Source: Pictodentalium vernedei (lineage: Eukaryota > Mollusca > Scaphopoda > Dentaliida > Dentaliidae). From it: a stretch of DNA of 64,000 nucleotides. Every line of letters starts with the position of its first letter. Within the stretch, counting starts at the first letter, position 1. This document shows positions 22,735 to 34,480 of this stretch, one piece after another. The notes under the pieces were generated by a model. It did not search any database. It had not been told where the DNA came from and saw only the letters and a program-made list of their open reading frames with translations. A program made the position numbers and the translations under genes. Location: the NCBI GenBank assembly GCA_031216915.1, contig CM062289.1, forward strand, positions 21,988,520 through 22,052,519, in the 5' to 3' direction.

Positions 22735-23415
22735 GCCTATATAAGTAATGGAATTTTGTTTATTTTGAATTTCTCACCTCTCATATCCCTTAAATTCAGA
22801 TTAAATATACACAAATTATACATCAAAATGAAGGTTGGGATGTATAGAACACGAAACACACGTAATCAACTCATAGAGTCGACTAGGCACCACTGGTTCC
22901 TGGAAGTCTGCTAGCGTATTTGCACTGAACTGATAATAAAATAATATTTCATCAGAACAACTTGTGGCCAAATGTTGCTTCATATATCCAAGAACAAAGC
23001 TAGGCATTCAAAACACTTTAGAATACAGTGATAGGACTGCATTTTGGAAAAGGACAACACTGTCACTGTCTGCATTTTTTATGAATTTTGATATCTTAAT
23101 TAAGGTGCTATATAAGTAATGAAATTTTATTTATTTTGAAATTTCCACCTCTGGTATTCCTTGAGTTCAAATTTAATATACACAAATAATACATCAAAAT
23201 GAAGGTTGGGAGGTATAGAACATGCAAAATATATGAAATCAGCTCATAGAGTTGACAGCAGGCACCTCTGATTCCTGAAAGTCTGTTACCGTATTCGTAC
23301 CAGAACTGATAATACAATAATATTTTCGGAGAACTACTTGTGGCCAAATGTGCTTCACACATCCAAGAACAAAGCTTGGACATCAAAGTCCTTCAAAACA
23401 CAGTGACAGAGCTGC
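22735..23415. repeat. Tandem duplication of about 310 bp (offset about 367 bp)
   Basis: Bases 22735-23048 and 23100-23415 are diverged direct copies. Both start CTATATAAGTAATG and contain ACATCAAAATGAAGGTTGGG and AACTTGTGGCCAAATG. Their right ends (GGCATTCAAAACACTTTAGA ... GACTGCATTTTGGAAAAG) resemble, in inverted orientation, part of the candidate minus-strand exon at 23627-23860. Small minus-strand ORFs within are not supported as genes. Confidence 0.6.
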
Positions 23416-23626
23416 ATGGGGGTAAACTCCAAAGGTGATGACTTTGTTTACATATATTCTTACTTTTGATTTCCGGTCAATGTCATCGGACGAAAAAAGC
23501 ATCGAAAAACAATGCCGTTTAAAATCAAATAATGAGAAAGATCACCTTAATACAGCATACTATTATTATATAGAGACTGTATAGCTGCCATTGTCTATGC
23601 AAGATATAACAGTGTGATGATGACAC

Positions 23627-23860
23627 CTGGTGAAATGTCTTAGAATTACGATTTTGTTTTCTGATGGAAATTCGTGGTATCAAGTGATTTGCGCATATCT
23701 GTCGAACATGGAATCCATCTTCAATAAAAAATGCAGACCTTTTGAAGGCTTTTCCCAAATGCAGTTCTATCGCTGTGTCCCAAAGTGTTTTGAATGCCTT
23801 TAGCACCTTAAGGTTATCTGGAAGTGGTTTATGGTTTTCACTTAATAGGGGATTACAGTT
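23627..23860 (-). CDS. Candidate exon, unrecognised protein, antisense in CDK2 intron 1
   Basis: On the minus strand, an acceptor (TTATTTTCAACAG) precedes an open 234-bp segment, 78 codons, phase 0 at both ends. It is followed by CACCAG and a GTGTCA donor. The peptide starts NCNPLLSENHKPLPDN, continues KAFKTLWDTAIELHLGKAF and ends RNSKTFHQ. It is mixed-composition and not low-complexity, as expected of coding sequence, but I do not recognise the family. Diverged inverted copies of part of it occur in the neighbouring duplication (22735-23415), so it may belong to a repeat or transposon and not to a host gene. No neighbouring exon was found. Confidence 0.3.
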
Positions 23861-24854
23861 CTGTTGAAAATAAATTAAGTGTAACTGAACCAAATTATTT
23901 TGTATTTATCATTAATTTAAAGCATACTCACTGCCTGCTTAGTGCTATCAATATTAATAAAGGAAAAATTTAAAACTCTATTACGTGTATATTGTTATTT
24001 ATTCTTGGAAATACATAAAATTTTATCGTCTTGAAGGACAACTTGTTTCCTGTGGAACACAGTATAGGATATTCAAATCAAAACCAGATGTATGCCCCCC
24101 CCCCCCACAACCAAAAAGAAAAAATAACAACAAAAAATGAATTGAGAATAGGTGACACAGGTCTGTTTCCGATCGATGACGGGTAAGATTCCAATTATGG
24201 GACAACCTAAGACAGGGACAGCTGGCACCATTAACTGAACACTATACAGTGTTCACTTACAAAAAATAAGTGAGTACCGGTATAGGTGACAAAAAGAACA
24301 GACAATTTTAAACCAGCCAAGTCGGTGACTTGCCGGTCCAAACCCCTGGTAAATGGTATGGGAGTTGTGTTTCTTTATTATGTGAAAATAAAAAAAACAA
24401 ATTTAGGCCAGCCAAAGTCTATGGTGATGGGAATTATTTATTAATCTCGTATTCACACCGAGAACAGCAAAAGTGATTTAATGCATGACAGTGTTAATTA
24501 GTAGTCTCTTCTCTGTTCGGTGGCAAATATGAGATTGATAAATATTCCCCATCACCATCGACTTGGGTGGTCTAAATTTTAATTTTTTTTTTTTTTTATC
24601 TTATTTTTTACACATTATAGAGTACCTATATGCTAACAATTAATATTTATTTTCGTCTTTATGTATTATTTTGTTTTGTTCTCGGTTGTTCTTTGTAAGT
24701 AGACTTACCCTCCCAAATAAGCACATGAGTAATTATACCAAATCTTTTAACAACAAAACAAATGACCGAGTTGGTATGATAAAATTGACAGATCTTTGGA
24801 GAAAAATGCATGACTTTTTTATGTTATATTATTGTTACTATTTAATTATTTTTG
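23861..24854. other. Non-coding interval
   Basis: C12 followed by A-rich sequence at 24095-24140. Otherwise AT-rich intron without recognisable features. Confidence 0.4.
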
Positions 24855-25102
24855 TTAACCCTTTACCCAAAGTAACGGCCAAAACCGGCCAGCGCTATTC
24901 TCAAAAATCGTCAGTTAATTTTCATTATTTTTTCATTTTTTGTCTCAAAAACATAGGTTATGACCTCTCATTGGAACGAGTTCGTCGAGCTCGTTCCAAT
25001 GAGGGGTCATAACCTATGTTTTTGAGACAAAAAATGAAAAAAATTAGTTCAAGAATTTTTTTTGCAAGTGTCGTCTGCTTTTCATGTTAGGTAAAGGGTT
25101 AA
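24855..25102. mobile_element. Palindromic TTAA MITE, subfamily A, complete
   Basis: TTAA at 24855 and 25099, ends TTAACCCTTTACCCAAAGTA and GTTAGGTAAAGGGTTAA, with the central palindrome around GGAACGAGTTCGTCGAGC. It is very close in sequence to the copy at 15434-15686. Confidence 0.8.
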
Positions 25103-25795
25103 ATATTTCAGTGCAGTGACATATTCTGTCTGGCGTCATCACATCATCAATGCAAACATCATTAAAAACTGGTTTTTCATGTCACCTTTAACGAAACAGT
25201 TCACAACAGTCACCAGACATAAATCTCTCCCTCCCTCCCTCCCTCGTATTTTTCACATTAAAATTACATATGAAGTATTTAGCATTAAAAATAAGTCATA
25301 TTAGAAAGAAAAAAAAAACTATAACAATAACATGAGTTTGGAGGGTCTTACGGTTTATTAATGGCCAGAGAGGAATGAATAACAGCCAGAGGGTTTATTC
25401 CCAGCCCATAATTCATTTAACAGGAGTATTCAATTAATAGAGATTGTGTCACTTTCCTGTTTCTTTTCAACCTACTCACAATTGTTTACAATTGGCTGTA
25501 ACGTAAGTGCAAGCCCTACTTCGGAACTAACTCAAGCTTAAGAAACTTTTCCTAACAAGTTGGAAAAGTAATAGAGTGCAAAAGCACGAAAAAGATCGAA
25601 AAAGGGTCGAGCGAGACCGGTGCTCGACATTACATGTGCTCCAAAGCTTGACATCATTTAGTAAGCTACTGAAAAAATTCATCTTGTCCTGAAAATATTA
25701 AAACGCTCGTGAAAAATAAAATTTTCAGGTCCACACTCATGAGATGATTTCATATACTGACTAAAATAGAGTAGATTTTCTTTTTAGTCGAGTTG
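25103..25795. other. Non-coding interval
   Basis: A CTCC microsatellite (about 25229-25244) and a short fragment resembling the pogo-like MITE (GGAGTATTCAATTAATAGAG near 25424). No gene. Confidence 0.4.
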
Positions 25796-26713
25796 TGACG
25801 AAGTCAAACTCGACTTATAGTTTGATGAATGGCTGGCGGAAGGGCAAAAACAATTGGTTTCCGGATAACTTGGTAATGGTTCAACCCATGTTCATGAAAC
25901 TTCATAGTTAGGTTGGTATCGGTGAGAGGAAGAACCCTATTAATTTTGGACTTGCTTGGTCAAAGGTCAGAGTCACAGTGACCTTGAACATAGTAAATTG
26001 TGAACAATTGGTTTCCGGATGATAACTTGACTACGGTTCAACCCACATTCATGAAACTTCATATGTAGGTTGGCCTTCGTGAGAGGAAGTACCCTATTTA
26101 TTTTGGACTCACTAGTTCAAAGGTCAAGGTCACAGTGACCCTGAACATAGTTAAAACAAGTGGTTTCCAGATGATAACTTGATAATGGTTTGACCCATGT
26201 TCATGAAACTTCATAGTTAGGTTGGCATCAGTGAGAGGAAGAACCCTATATATTCTGGACTCGCTAGGTGAAAGGTGAAGGTCACAGTGACCTTCAACAT
26301 AGTAAATCGTAAACAATTGGTTTCCAGACGATAACTTGATAATGGTTTGATCCACGTTCATGAAACTTCAGAGGTAGGTTGACCTAGGTGAGTGGAAGAC
26401 CCCTATTTATTTTGGACTCACTAGGTCAAAGGCCAAGGTCACAGTGACCTTGAACATAATAAATCGTAAACAATTGGTTTCCAGATGATAATTTGACAAT
26501 GGTTCCACCTACATTCATGAAACTTCATAGGTAGGTTGACATTGGTGCAAGAAAGAGCCCTATTTATTTCTGAATCATTAGGTCAAAGGTCAAGACCACA
26601 GTGACCCTTCACATAATAAATTGTAAACAATTAGTTTCCGGACGATAAGTTGATAATGATTAAACCCACTTTTGTGCTGTCACAGCTCGACATTGGATCA
26701 GTGATCCTATCGG
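25796..26713 (+). mobile_element. Tandem-repeat element, family 2, with hormone-response-like palindromes
   Basis: The 5' hairpin AGTCGAGTT ... AACTCGACT (25796-25815) follows a T-run. Five to six monomers of about 152-157 bp follow, each with CAATTGGTTTCCGGATGATA, TTCATGAAACTTCATA and AAGGTCAAGGTCACAGTGAC. The 3' end has AGCTCGAC (inverted copy of the start) and the hairpin GGATCAGTGATCC (26695-26707). AGGTCACAGTGACCT occurs perfectly at 26279-26293 and 26436-26450, with near matches in the other monomers. No coding capacity. Confidence 0.65.
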
Positions 26714-26759
26714 CATTTTTTACTATATGCTACGAGACATTTTATTGCATACTATTCAG

Positions 26760-27102
26760 GAGCGCGGTGGCTCAGTGGGTAGAGGTGCAGGCTGCAAGCC
26801 GAGAGGTCGTCGGTTCGAATCCCACCTGTGGCAAACACGTTGTGTCCTTGGGCAAGACACTTTATCTCCATTGCCCGCGTGAGGGCATGATGACGCCGTG
26901 TACTAAGGCGTACTACACGTCGATGGTATGCATGTCTTCAACCAGTCTAACCCTGTCTGTGCTGCAGTGCGGATTTACGATGTTTGGGGAGCTTGCAGCT
27001 GCTCGTCGTTGCTCGGTGGTTTCCTCCACCCGTAAAACTCATGGTCATGATTAGCCATTGTGCATAAATATGTGACCTTAAACATCAATAAATAAATAAA
27101 TA
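26760..27102 (+). mobile_element. tRNA-derived SINE, with degenerate target-site duplication
   Basis: The head has a pol III A box TGGCTCAGTGGG (26768-26779) and B box GGTTCGAATCC (26812-26822). The anticodon-loop-like CTGCAAG suggests a tRNA-Cys(GCA) origin. The central part contains GTGTCCTTGGGCAAGACACT, a phrase resembling deeply conserved SINE domains. The tail is GATTAGCCATTGTGCATAAA then (AATA)n. Flanks 26744-26759 and 27103-27118 match at 14 of 16 bases. It shares the full layout with 51209-51576. Confidence 0.85.
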
Positions 27103-27620
27103 ATTGCACAATATTCAGCCCAATCCGACCCCAAATGCGTACGTTTCAAAACAATAACAGCTGATCGTTCTTTCAAGTCGATGTGATGCGGCGTGACATC
27201 ATTTAGGAAGCTTCCGAGGGATATTCCTTGATGTCCATCAAGTTGATGGATATCGAGAAATATCTTTTAGATAATTTGTGATAATTCACATGCTAGCATA
27301 TAATAAAATAAGATATAATAGATTAAATGCCTGTATTGGATTTACAGATGCCAAATAGGTCTATATACAAAGGAAAACTGGAGAGTCAGGGTAATTTTGT
27401 GACAGGTTACAAGATTTTTTATTCAATTAACAGGAGTTTACTCAATAACCTATATTCAATTAACAGGTCAAATTTGTACTGGAGGTATTGTAAATGGTTT
27501 TGTGTTGGGAAATTGTATTCACAATTTATCAGGGTTATTCTGTTAGGAGATATACTATTAAGTGGGCTCCACTCTACCATTTACAGTATTATCATTCTCT
27601 GTACTTGGAGTCTACCACTG
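27103..27620. repeat. Pogo-like MITE fragment (family E)
   Basis: From about 27310 to 27590 the sequence matches the copies at 51181-51994 and 54988-55415 (ATAATAGATTAAATGCCTG, TATTCAATTAACAGGTCAAA, AAGTGGGCTCCACTCTA). The left terminus and the hairpin's left arm are missing. Confidence 0.5.
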
Positions 27621-29129
27621 ACCAGGCCTGTCTTTTTGAAAATCAGTGACGAATGGGAGCAAAATGGAGGTGAGTGGAAAATTGCTCACCTCAAATAAAG
27701 TTTGCGAGAGTGAAAAATGTGAGGCGAGTGATTTTGATTCAATGTTTATCTTAATTTTTTTAATACTGTTGAATTGTACAGTCAAAGTGTATTTTTTTCT
27801 AAATTAAGTTAAGTTAATGTTATTGCATGCCTGTGGTTCAGAATAAAATTGCAAGCTTGAAATCTAGTGTTTGTTTATTAAATGTATTACCAGAATTTCC
27901 ATTGACAAGCGTTGTTCGAAATGAATGTATGAATACAACTAAACACGGATGGAAATTTTGACGGTGAGAATATATGAAACCCACTAAAATTAGTTCTGGA
28001 TTTTAAATGGCAGATTATTAAAATCGTGGAAAATGGATGTGTAAATTCCAAATCAGGCATTTTAATTTGTGACACTTGTGAATTGGAGTGACAGGTGTCA
28101 CGTGTGTAAATGAAAATAAGGAACGGGGTAACATTCGGCATGTCTTTGATAAATCAATATGCAGAAGTATTAAAACATTTCTCAGATCTCGGAATGACCA
28201 CCGTTTTTGTTATATATGAACATGAGTGTTCGTTTTCTGGCAGGAGTAAGGTCTGGGTGAGTTGTCAGTGTACAACCCTCTTACTGTTAGCTTGTTGTGT
28301 GTGGATGTTTAAGAGAACTACTGTGTGTCATGTTCGTAACGACGAAAAGGAAATTGTTTGGAACTGTACTTTAAACGCATCAAATTGTGAGTGATTAAAA
28401 ATTTCCCAACATCAAAAATTAATTGAATGTTTCTGTTAAAGCAACTCAAATGGATAAAAAAACACCCAAGAACAGAGGCAAGCGATTATTCGCTCACCTT
28501 GAACATTTTTTGAGTGAGCAATGGTGCGCGAGAGCGATAGCGCACATTTCCCATGCATCACTGGAAAATCACAGGAGGGCATTTGCAGGCTCTCGTTGAG
28601 CTATATTCAGACAGACACGAGCCCACCCAGATGGATGTTCATGGATTTGAATGACCTGACAGCGTGCAGTGAATGACGACGAGTTGTGTAGTAGCGAGGT
28701 GTTACAGCATGCTGACAGGTTGATTAAATTCATGAATACCAACAGCTAAGTACACGGGTGGTATTCAAGGGATGTCACTTGAACACTTGGCCCGTTGTTC
28801 TATCAGGTATTTCATGTTGGTTACTATAACTTACTAATCCCCCAAAAAGACCATAGAGCCAGGGTGTACTAACTACTAAAACTGCCCCATTAACTTCAAG
28901 AGACATGAGCAGCTCTCAAACAACTGACTAAGTAACTGCTCTTGGAAACGTTATGGTCCACTCCAGCCCCATCATCTGAAATAGCTATCTGTGGCAAAAA
29001 TTACTACTGACAAGTATGAACAAATGTATTGAATTAATCATTTTAAATGGTGGTTTTCCATGTTTATTTGCAGGAATATCACTTTGCTGCTGGGTATAGT
29101 TATAGTTGGCTCCCTTGATATGTTTAATC
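27621..29129. other. Non-coding interval in CDK2 intron 1
   Basis: I see nothing recognisable. Short ORFs lack splice context and family features. Confidence 0.35.
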
Positions 29130-29330
29130 ACCAATGTTAACACTTAACCTACTGAGCATTTTCAAGATAGTTTTCAGCCAATCTAGTCATGGGTGCCATA
29201 AAGCAGCCATGACCAGATTTGACGGAAAATTAATCTAAATGCAAAACAAGAAATCATTGGTGAAAAATTCCATTCAGTTCAAGGGGGAAAATATGATAAA
29301 ATGGGCCCAATTTATACTTAATTCAATAAC
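29130..29330. repeat. Dispersed repeat (CTTAACCTACTGAGCA family)
   Basis: The segment with AGCAGCCATGACCAGATTTG and GAAATCATTGGTGAAAAATT recurs diverged at 38700-38960 and, inverted, at about 56080-56340. Three copies indicate a transposable element, but no termini are defined. Confidence 0.45.
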
Positions 29331-30647
29331 AAGAGAAACTTTGTGCTGGGCAAGAATATCTGCCAGCAGCATGCAAAGAGTTAAACAAGGCATCCATCTT
29401 ACAATGCAAAATCTTGCAAGGCAGCAATATCAGGCCTGGAAATATAGGGCAGGTTGCAATGGAGTACTGGCCGCGAATACTCTAATTCTAAAGATGGGGC
29501 AGCCCTGGAAATAAAGGGCTTATATCTAGGCCTGGTATGATACACATCTTCACGATACGATACTAATTGTGACACAGAGGTCACGATACATTTTGTGATA
29601 CATCGATACCTCAGATTACCCATATCAAGTCTTGAGTGTATAAAACAACTCTTGAGATACAAATGTAGAAATACACACAGATATTGGAATAATGGTATAG
29701 GGTGGAATTTCCTGCACAATATCCAAGAACAATCAACAGTGAATGATTAATGTTTTGATTTTTCACTTTGAAACAAAAAGTTTATTACCCCTCTTTGGAA
29801 CCAGCTCATGTCAACAAGCATTTCTGATTTTATTTCTGATTCTGTTTCCATTTTTAGGTTTGATACACTGATATATGCAGACGATATTTTTTAAGAAACT
29901 GAGTTTGGTTGGTCTAAACTAGTAAACTGACAAAAATATCCAATCGTGAAATACAAAGCAAAGTTTGTCTTCGATTCAACAGGTTCAAAAGAAGGCACTA
30001 GTCTATTGGGCAGTTGGAAGGTTTCAACCAATTGCAGAGCACGTAATATCTAAACAGTCTCATAAGTTTACTTCCATCAAAAATGTCAAAACAAAACCAT
30101 GTGCGTTCCCCAGTTTATTGAGTCAGGGTGTGAAAGTGAAAGATAGCTTTTAATGAATAAATGTTACAGATAAACGTAAGTTTGAAGAAATTGAAATTAT
30201 CTCTGGGTGAACCACAATCCGTATTTGCAAATTTGTACCGCGATGCATCGACGTTTCGATGAATCATATTGTGCCCACTTATACCGTAACCCATCGGCAG
30301 GTAATGCTATACACCATGGTGGTAACTCATAGGAAAAAGGGTGTTTTGATGCTTCTCTGCCTTCTCTGTTTTTACTACGCCGGTCATGCTTTTTACTACA
30401 TCTTAACTGGTACAGTACAGTCGCCGTGAACTGGTTGTAATTCACGCTTGGGCAGTGATGTCCATGCATGCGTTTCGCAGGTAATAAAAATCATCAGAAA
30501 CATTTTAATTAATGAAGCACAGGGTTGTACCTGGAGCTTCATTAATTATTAAATTTTGGAAGATTATAATTAGTGTTTGTAATCTAATATCATCGCGTCT
30601 GTGGAAATATTGCCCACCCGTGGAAGTGACCAGTCCACAGCGGCCGT
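29331..30647. other. Non-coding interval
   Basis: Low-copy intron sequence with a GATAC-rich patch (about 29530-29610). No gene recognised. Confidence 0.35.
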
Positions 30648-30840
30648 ACTGTAGGGTGCTGGAAGCCCATATGTGGGCTTTACCCTTTAGTGCAGGTACC
30701 GTAACGTAAAGGCTTCATATTCAATGGATATGCTTATCTTTGAAGAGAAATTATTTAGTCTCTCGCACAAGCTAAAACAAAGTAAAGGCATGTGAACAAA
30801 TTTGGGTGTCAAAAAATTTTTTAGCACTCTACCCGTTATT
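30648..30840. repeat. MITE family D copy
   Basis: It begins at the palindrome GGAAGCCCATATGTGGGCTT and ends AGCACTCTACCCGTTA. It is the same family as 39626-39782 and 46878-47094; the left end is degenerate. Confidence 0.5.
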
Positions 30841-31079
30841 TCCGCCAATATAAATAACAACTAACACGTGATCTTCACAAAGCAATCTCACACGTTATTA
30901 CCATTTATTTTGGCAGAAATTCTTGTAAGAATGAAACAGCTTGCCAAATATTCTTGTCATATACTATTAAAAAAAAGTAGGAGATATTTGATAAAAGTGA
31001 AATATATGAAGAAATATATTTATATTTTCATCAAAAAGACAGTTGAGGCCTTGCACTGTGACTTCTGGTGAATGATTTC

Positions 31080-32077
31080 AGCGATAGTTGGGTGTCTGAC
31101 AAACACACATTCCACGCACTGAGCTGTACATGTAGAAGAGATGGCCGGTCAGTCAGAGAATTTACCACATTCAGTCCAAAACCTCAATACCTTGTAAATC
31201 CTCCTCGGTTTGCGAGACAAGCGTGGATCCGACATGGCATACTCCTCACCAAACATCCAATATATCAGCTTGACTGATGTTATTCCATTCTTCCTGCAGT
31301 GCAAACAGCAAGTTCCTGGACATTGGTAGGGGACAGTTGACGTTGTCGTAGACGGCTGCCAAGCATATCCCAGCCATGCTCAATTGGTGAAAGGTCTGGA
31401 CTTAGTGCTGGTAAGGCAGTGTAGTGATGTTCTGCTCCTGGAGGAACTCTGTAGCGACACAGACCCTGTGTGCTCTTGCATTGTCATCTTGGAAAATGAA
31501 TCGACAGCCTTTACATGAGCTGCTAACATGTTGTCACGGATACTACTGCCCTGTGACACGCCCATGGATGACCTGTAATGCTGTTCTGCTTGTCATGGTT
31601 ATGCCGAGTCGAGAGTGAACCTCGATTCATCGGAAAACATGACGTTGCTCCACCGCCGATTGTCCCAGCGCTGCCATACTCCACACCAATTAAACCTTGC
31701 TGTGATGTGATGTTCAGTCAAGCATGAAATTATTCGAGGTCGTCAAGCGTAAAATTCCAGCTGTGTAGGCAATTTCGGATAGTCTGACCACTGACTCGCA
31801 TCATCGCTCGGTGCAGCTGCTGTCCAATTTCTGAGGCACTTTGATGGCAGTTATGTAATGCTGCGGTTCGGATGAAACAATCCTGATTAGCAGTTTTCGC
31901 CCTTGGATGTCCAAACTGACGTCTGTCATCAACATTGCCTATCTGACGGTAGTGTGACCACAACCTGCTAATCACTGATTGAGTAACGTTGAGAATTTGA
32001 GACACTGCAGTCTGTCTGTTGCCAGCTTCCAACATGCCAATGGCACGTATACGTTCATCACATGTCAGTCTTCGCAT
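31080..32077 (-). pseudogene. Tc1/mariner-type transposase, decayed
   Basis: The minus-strand frame from 32077 gives a paired-like helix-turn-helix region. It starts MRRLTCDERIRAIGMLEAGN, continues SQSVISRLW-like sequence and the GHPRAKT linker, then SASEIGQQLHRA and VSGQTIRN. Further on, in shifted frames, VMFSDESRF (31640-31610 region) and a degraded DLSPIEH.WDMLGSRLRQ block (about 31400-31330) correspond to the second Asp and the third acidic residue of the DDE/D catalytic triad. Several stops and shifts break it. The family cuts and pastes at TA sites. I could not define inverted repeats. Confidence 0.8.
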
Positions 32078-33056
32078 ACCTCAAAAGTATGTTTCGACAA
32101 GAAACTATTGATGAACGAGTTTATACCAAGAAAAGAATGATGAGACCTCTGAAAAAGCCCATCCGGTTCAAATAAGTATTTCAAAACGTATCCCACAGAC
32201 ATTAACATGGCGCTTGTACAAAAAACCTGCACAAAGTTTTCATGGTTCGTTGACATTCATGATCCACGCTAAACTTGGTAACATATTGATGTGTCCAATC
32301 ACGCGAATCCAATACAATTTTCTGAAAACATTTGTCACAAAAAGTGTTAAAATACAAATAATAGGATGACTTTAGAAAACAGGTTATGAAGGTTACAACT
32401 ACTAAATTGGCCGGATCAGATTCCTTATTTCCAGGCCTGTAAATAGAATACTCTTGCCAAATACTAGTATGTCACTATTATTAATTTTGAAGAACAATGT
32501 TTGCCATCGGTTAGGGCAGTCTCCGGGATGGAGCCCTGGTCTCCATTTCGGAGATAATGTCCAACACACTGCTTTGGCCCCAATTTTGGGAGTAGAAGGA
32601 TGGTCGGATGGTCCGTTCTGGCCAATCGGGAGCCCCCACCCCAAAAAGTACTGGGTGTCAACGTCGGGGGGCATTTGGTGGCCATTCAATCAATCATTTC
32701 TTTTATTCACATAACATAATTGCCATTGTGTACTGTTTTTAAACACTTTATATTTTAATAGCCACTTAGTTTTGCTGCACTGTCTGTTTCGGTTATGCAT
32801 GGTAACCTTTTATTACGGTGTTTTATACAGTGATAATTGATTGGATGGTCGCCATCTGAAGACCTGGCACTTCCACACACGGGCCAATCAGCCAGTGGCA
32901 TACTTCGGTATCAACACTGCCTGAGTATACTGCCCCATACCAGGTATGTGGGAATACCGGCAACCCGGTGGGTTCACTGCTTGGCAGTAACTCTACCCCT
33001 TGTTGGACTCTGTGGTGGGTGGGAGCCGGGGCAGTGAACAATTTACAACACTAACT

Positions 33057-34480
33057 ATGGCTAACATACCACACAAAATTAAGAAACGGGGTTACGTTTT
33101 TAGTGATGATGATTCTGATTCTGACTTGGGACACATCGTACCACAAATTAATACATGGCCAAAATTTGTAATGATCAGCTCTGCTGAAGAAGGAAAGCTT
33201 GCAACTGATATCAATCCTTTCGCTTTAGAAAAGTCGATAAAGGGAATAGGCAATGTTATAAATGTGAAAAAGTTAAGATCTGGAATGTTGTTGGTGGAAT
33301 GTAAAAATGAAGCTCAGGCAAAGAATTTGTTGAAAACTGATAAACTTTTCAATATGCAGGTAAATGTCTTCCCTCACAAAAGCCTTAATACCAGCAAGGA
33401 CGTTGTCAGAACGAGGGAATTGTCAGACATTGATATCTTGGAAATTAAAAAGGAGTTAGAACCACAGGGTGTAACAGATGTAAAGAGAATTGAAATTAAA
33501 AAAGATGGAAATCTCATTAAAACAAATACTTATATATTTACATTTGAATCTGCACAACCGCCAAAATCAATCAAGGTCGGATATATGAACATCAGAGTGG
33601 ATTAGTTCGTACCAAATCCACTCCGTTGCTTCAATTGTCATAAATTTGGTCATGGTCAAAACAGTTGTAGAGGGAAGACAATTTGCTTTAAGTGTGGTCA
33701 GGAACATCAGGACCCTTGCACTAACACAATTAAATGTTGTAATTGTCAGGGCAACCATGTAGCTGCATCTAAAGATTGCCCTGTTTGGAAAAGGGAGAAA
33801 CAAATTAAAAAATCAAATGTGAGAAGCAGGTCAGTTTCAAAGAGGCTAGAGACATCGTAGCTTCAATGCCTGGCATGAGTGCATCTTCACCAGCATATGC
33901 AACCAAATTAACACAAAAGTTACCAACAAAATCAGTAGAATGTCAGACACCGTGGACTTGGCTTGACAATAACATTCCATCCTTATTGCAAGCCTTCACT
34001 ATAGAACACTCTAATACTGTTGAACCAAAATCAACCCAAACCACATCATACACTTCAACAATAACTGATAAAATAGCACAGCGCAAACAAACAAATGAGG
34101 CACCAAAATCAGATTCAACTAAGGACAACAAAACTAAACCAGAACAGAGAAATATACAAAACAAATCAAAACCAGATCAGAACCATAGACCACAACAACA
34201 AAACCTAAGTCAGAATCAGAGACGAAGTCAAGAAAAAGAAAGGAAGAAAAAAGATAAAGAACAACAAAAAGTTAATTCGGAAAGAACACAAAAATTTTTG
34301 AAAAATGTCACTAGCAACATGTTTGATGGGATTGAAGAAATGTCAGTTGATGAATGCATCGATGACACTTTCTCCAGTCAACCACACCGGGTAGGTCTCC
34401 TCGAAAAACGTCACCTAGAAAAAACACGGGGGCAATTTCGCCCATACGTCCACCATCCAAGTCGCCATCCAAGCATGGAT
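33057..34480 (+). pseudogene. LINE copy A ORF1 (gag-like, CCHC), broken
   Basis: It starts MANIPHKIKKRG, has an acidic Asp/Ser stretch and an RRM-like region around WPKFVMISS, followed by zinc knuckles CFNCHKFGHGQNSC, CFKCGQEHQDPC and CCNCQGNH. TAG at 33603 interrupts it just before the knuckles. The frame shifts near 33800-33860, and again near 34380-34440 compared with copy B. The protein binds element RNA in this family. After the last shift its tail is read in the same frame as ORF2, giving one long open frame 33866-35923. Confidence 0.85.

Noticed and set aside
23108-23386. 92-codon minus-strand ORF in the tandem duplication
   Set aside because: Its counterpart in the other copy (22816-23007) is not frame-conserved, so selection on this protein is not supported.
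26760-26834. Functional tRNA-Cys gene
   Set aside because: A and B boxes are present, but the acceptor stem does not close, and the sequence continues into a SINE body with tail and target-site duplication. The same applies at 51209-51285.
31380-31618. Small independent ORFs on both strands
   Set aside because: They fall inside the decayed Tc1 transposase and are its frames or shadows.
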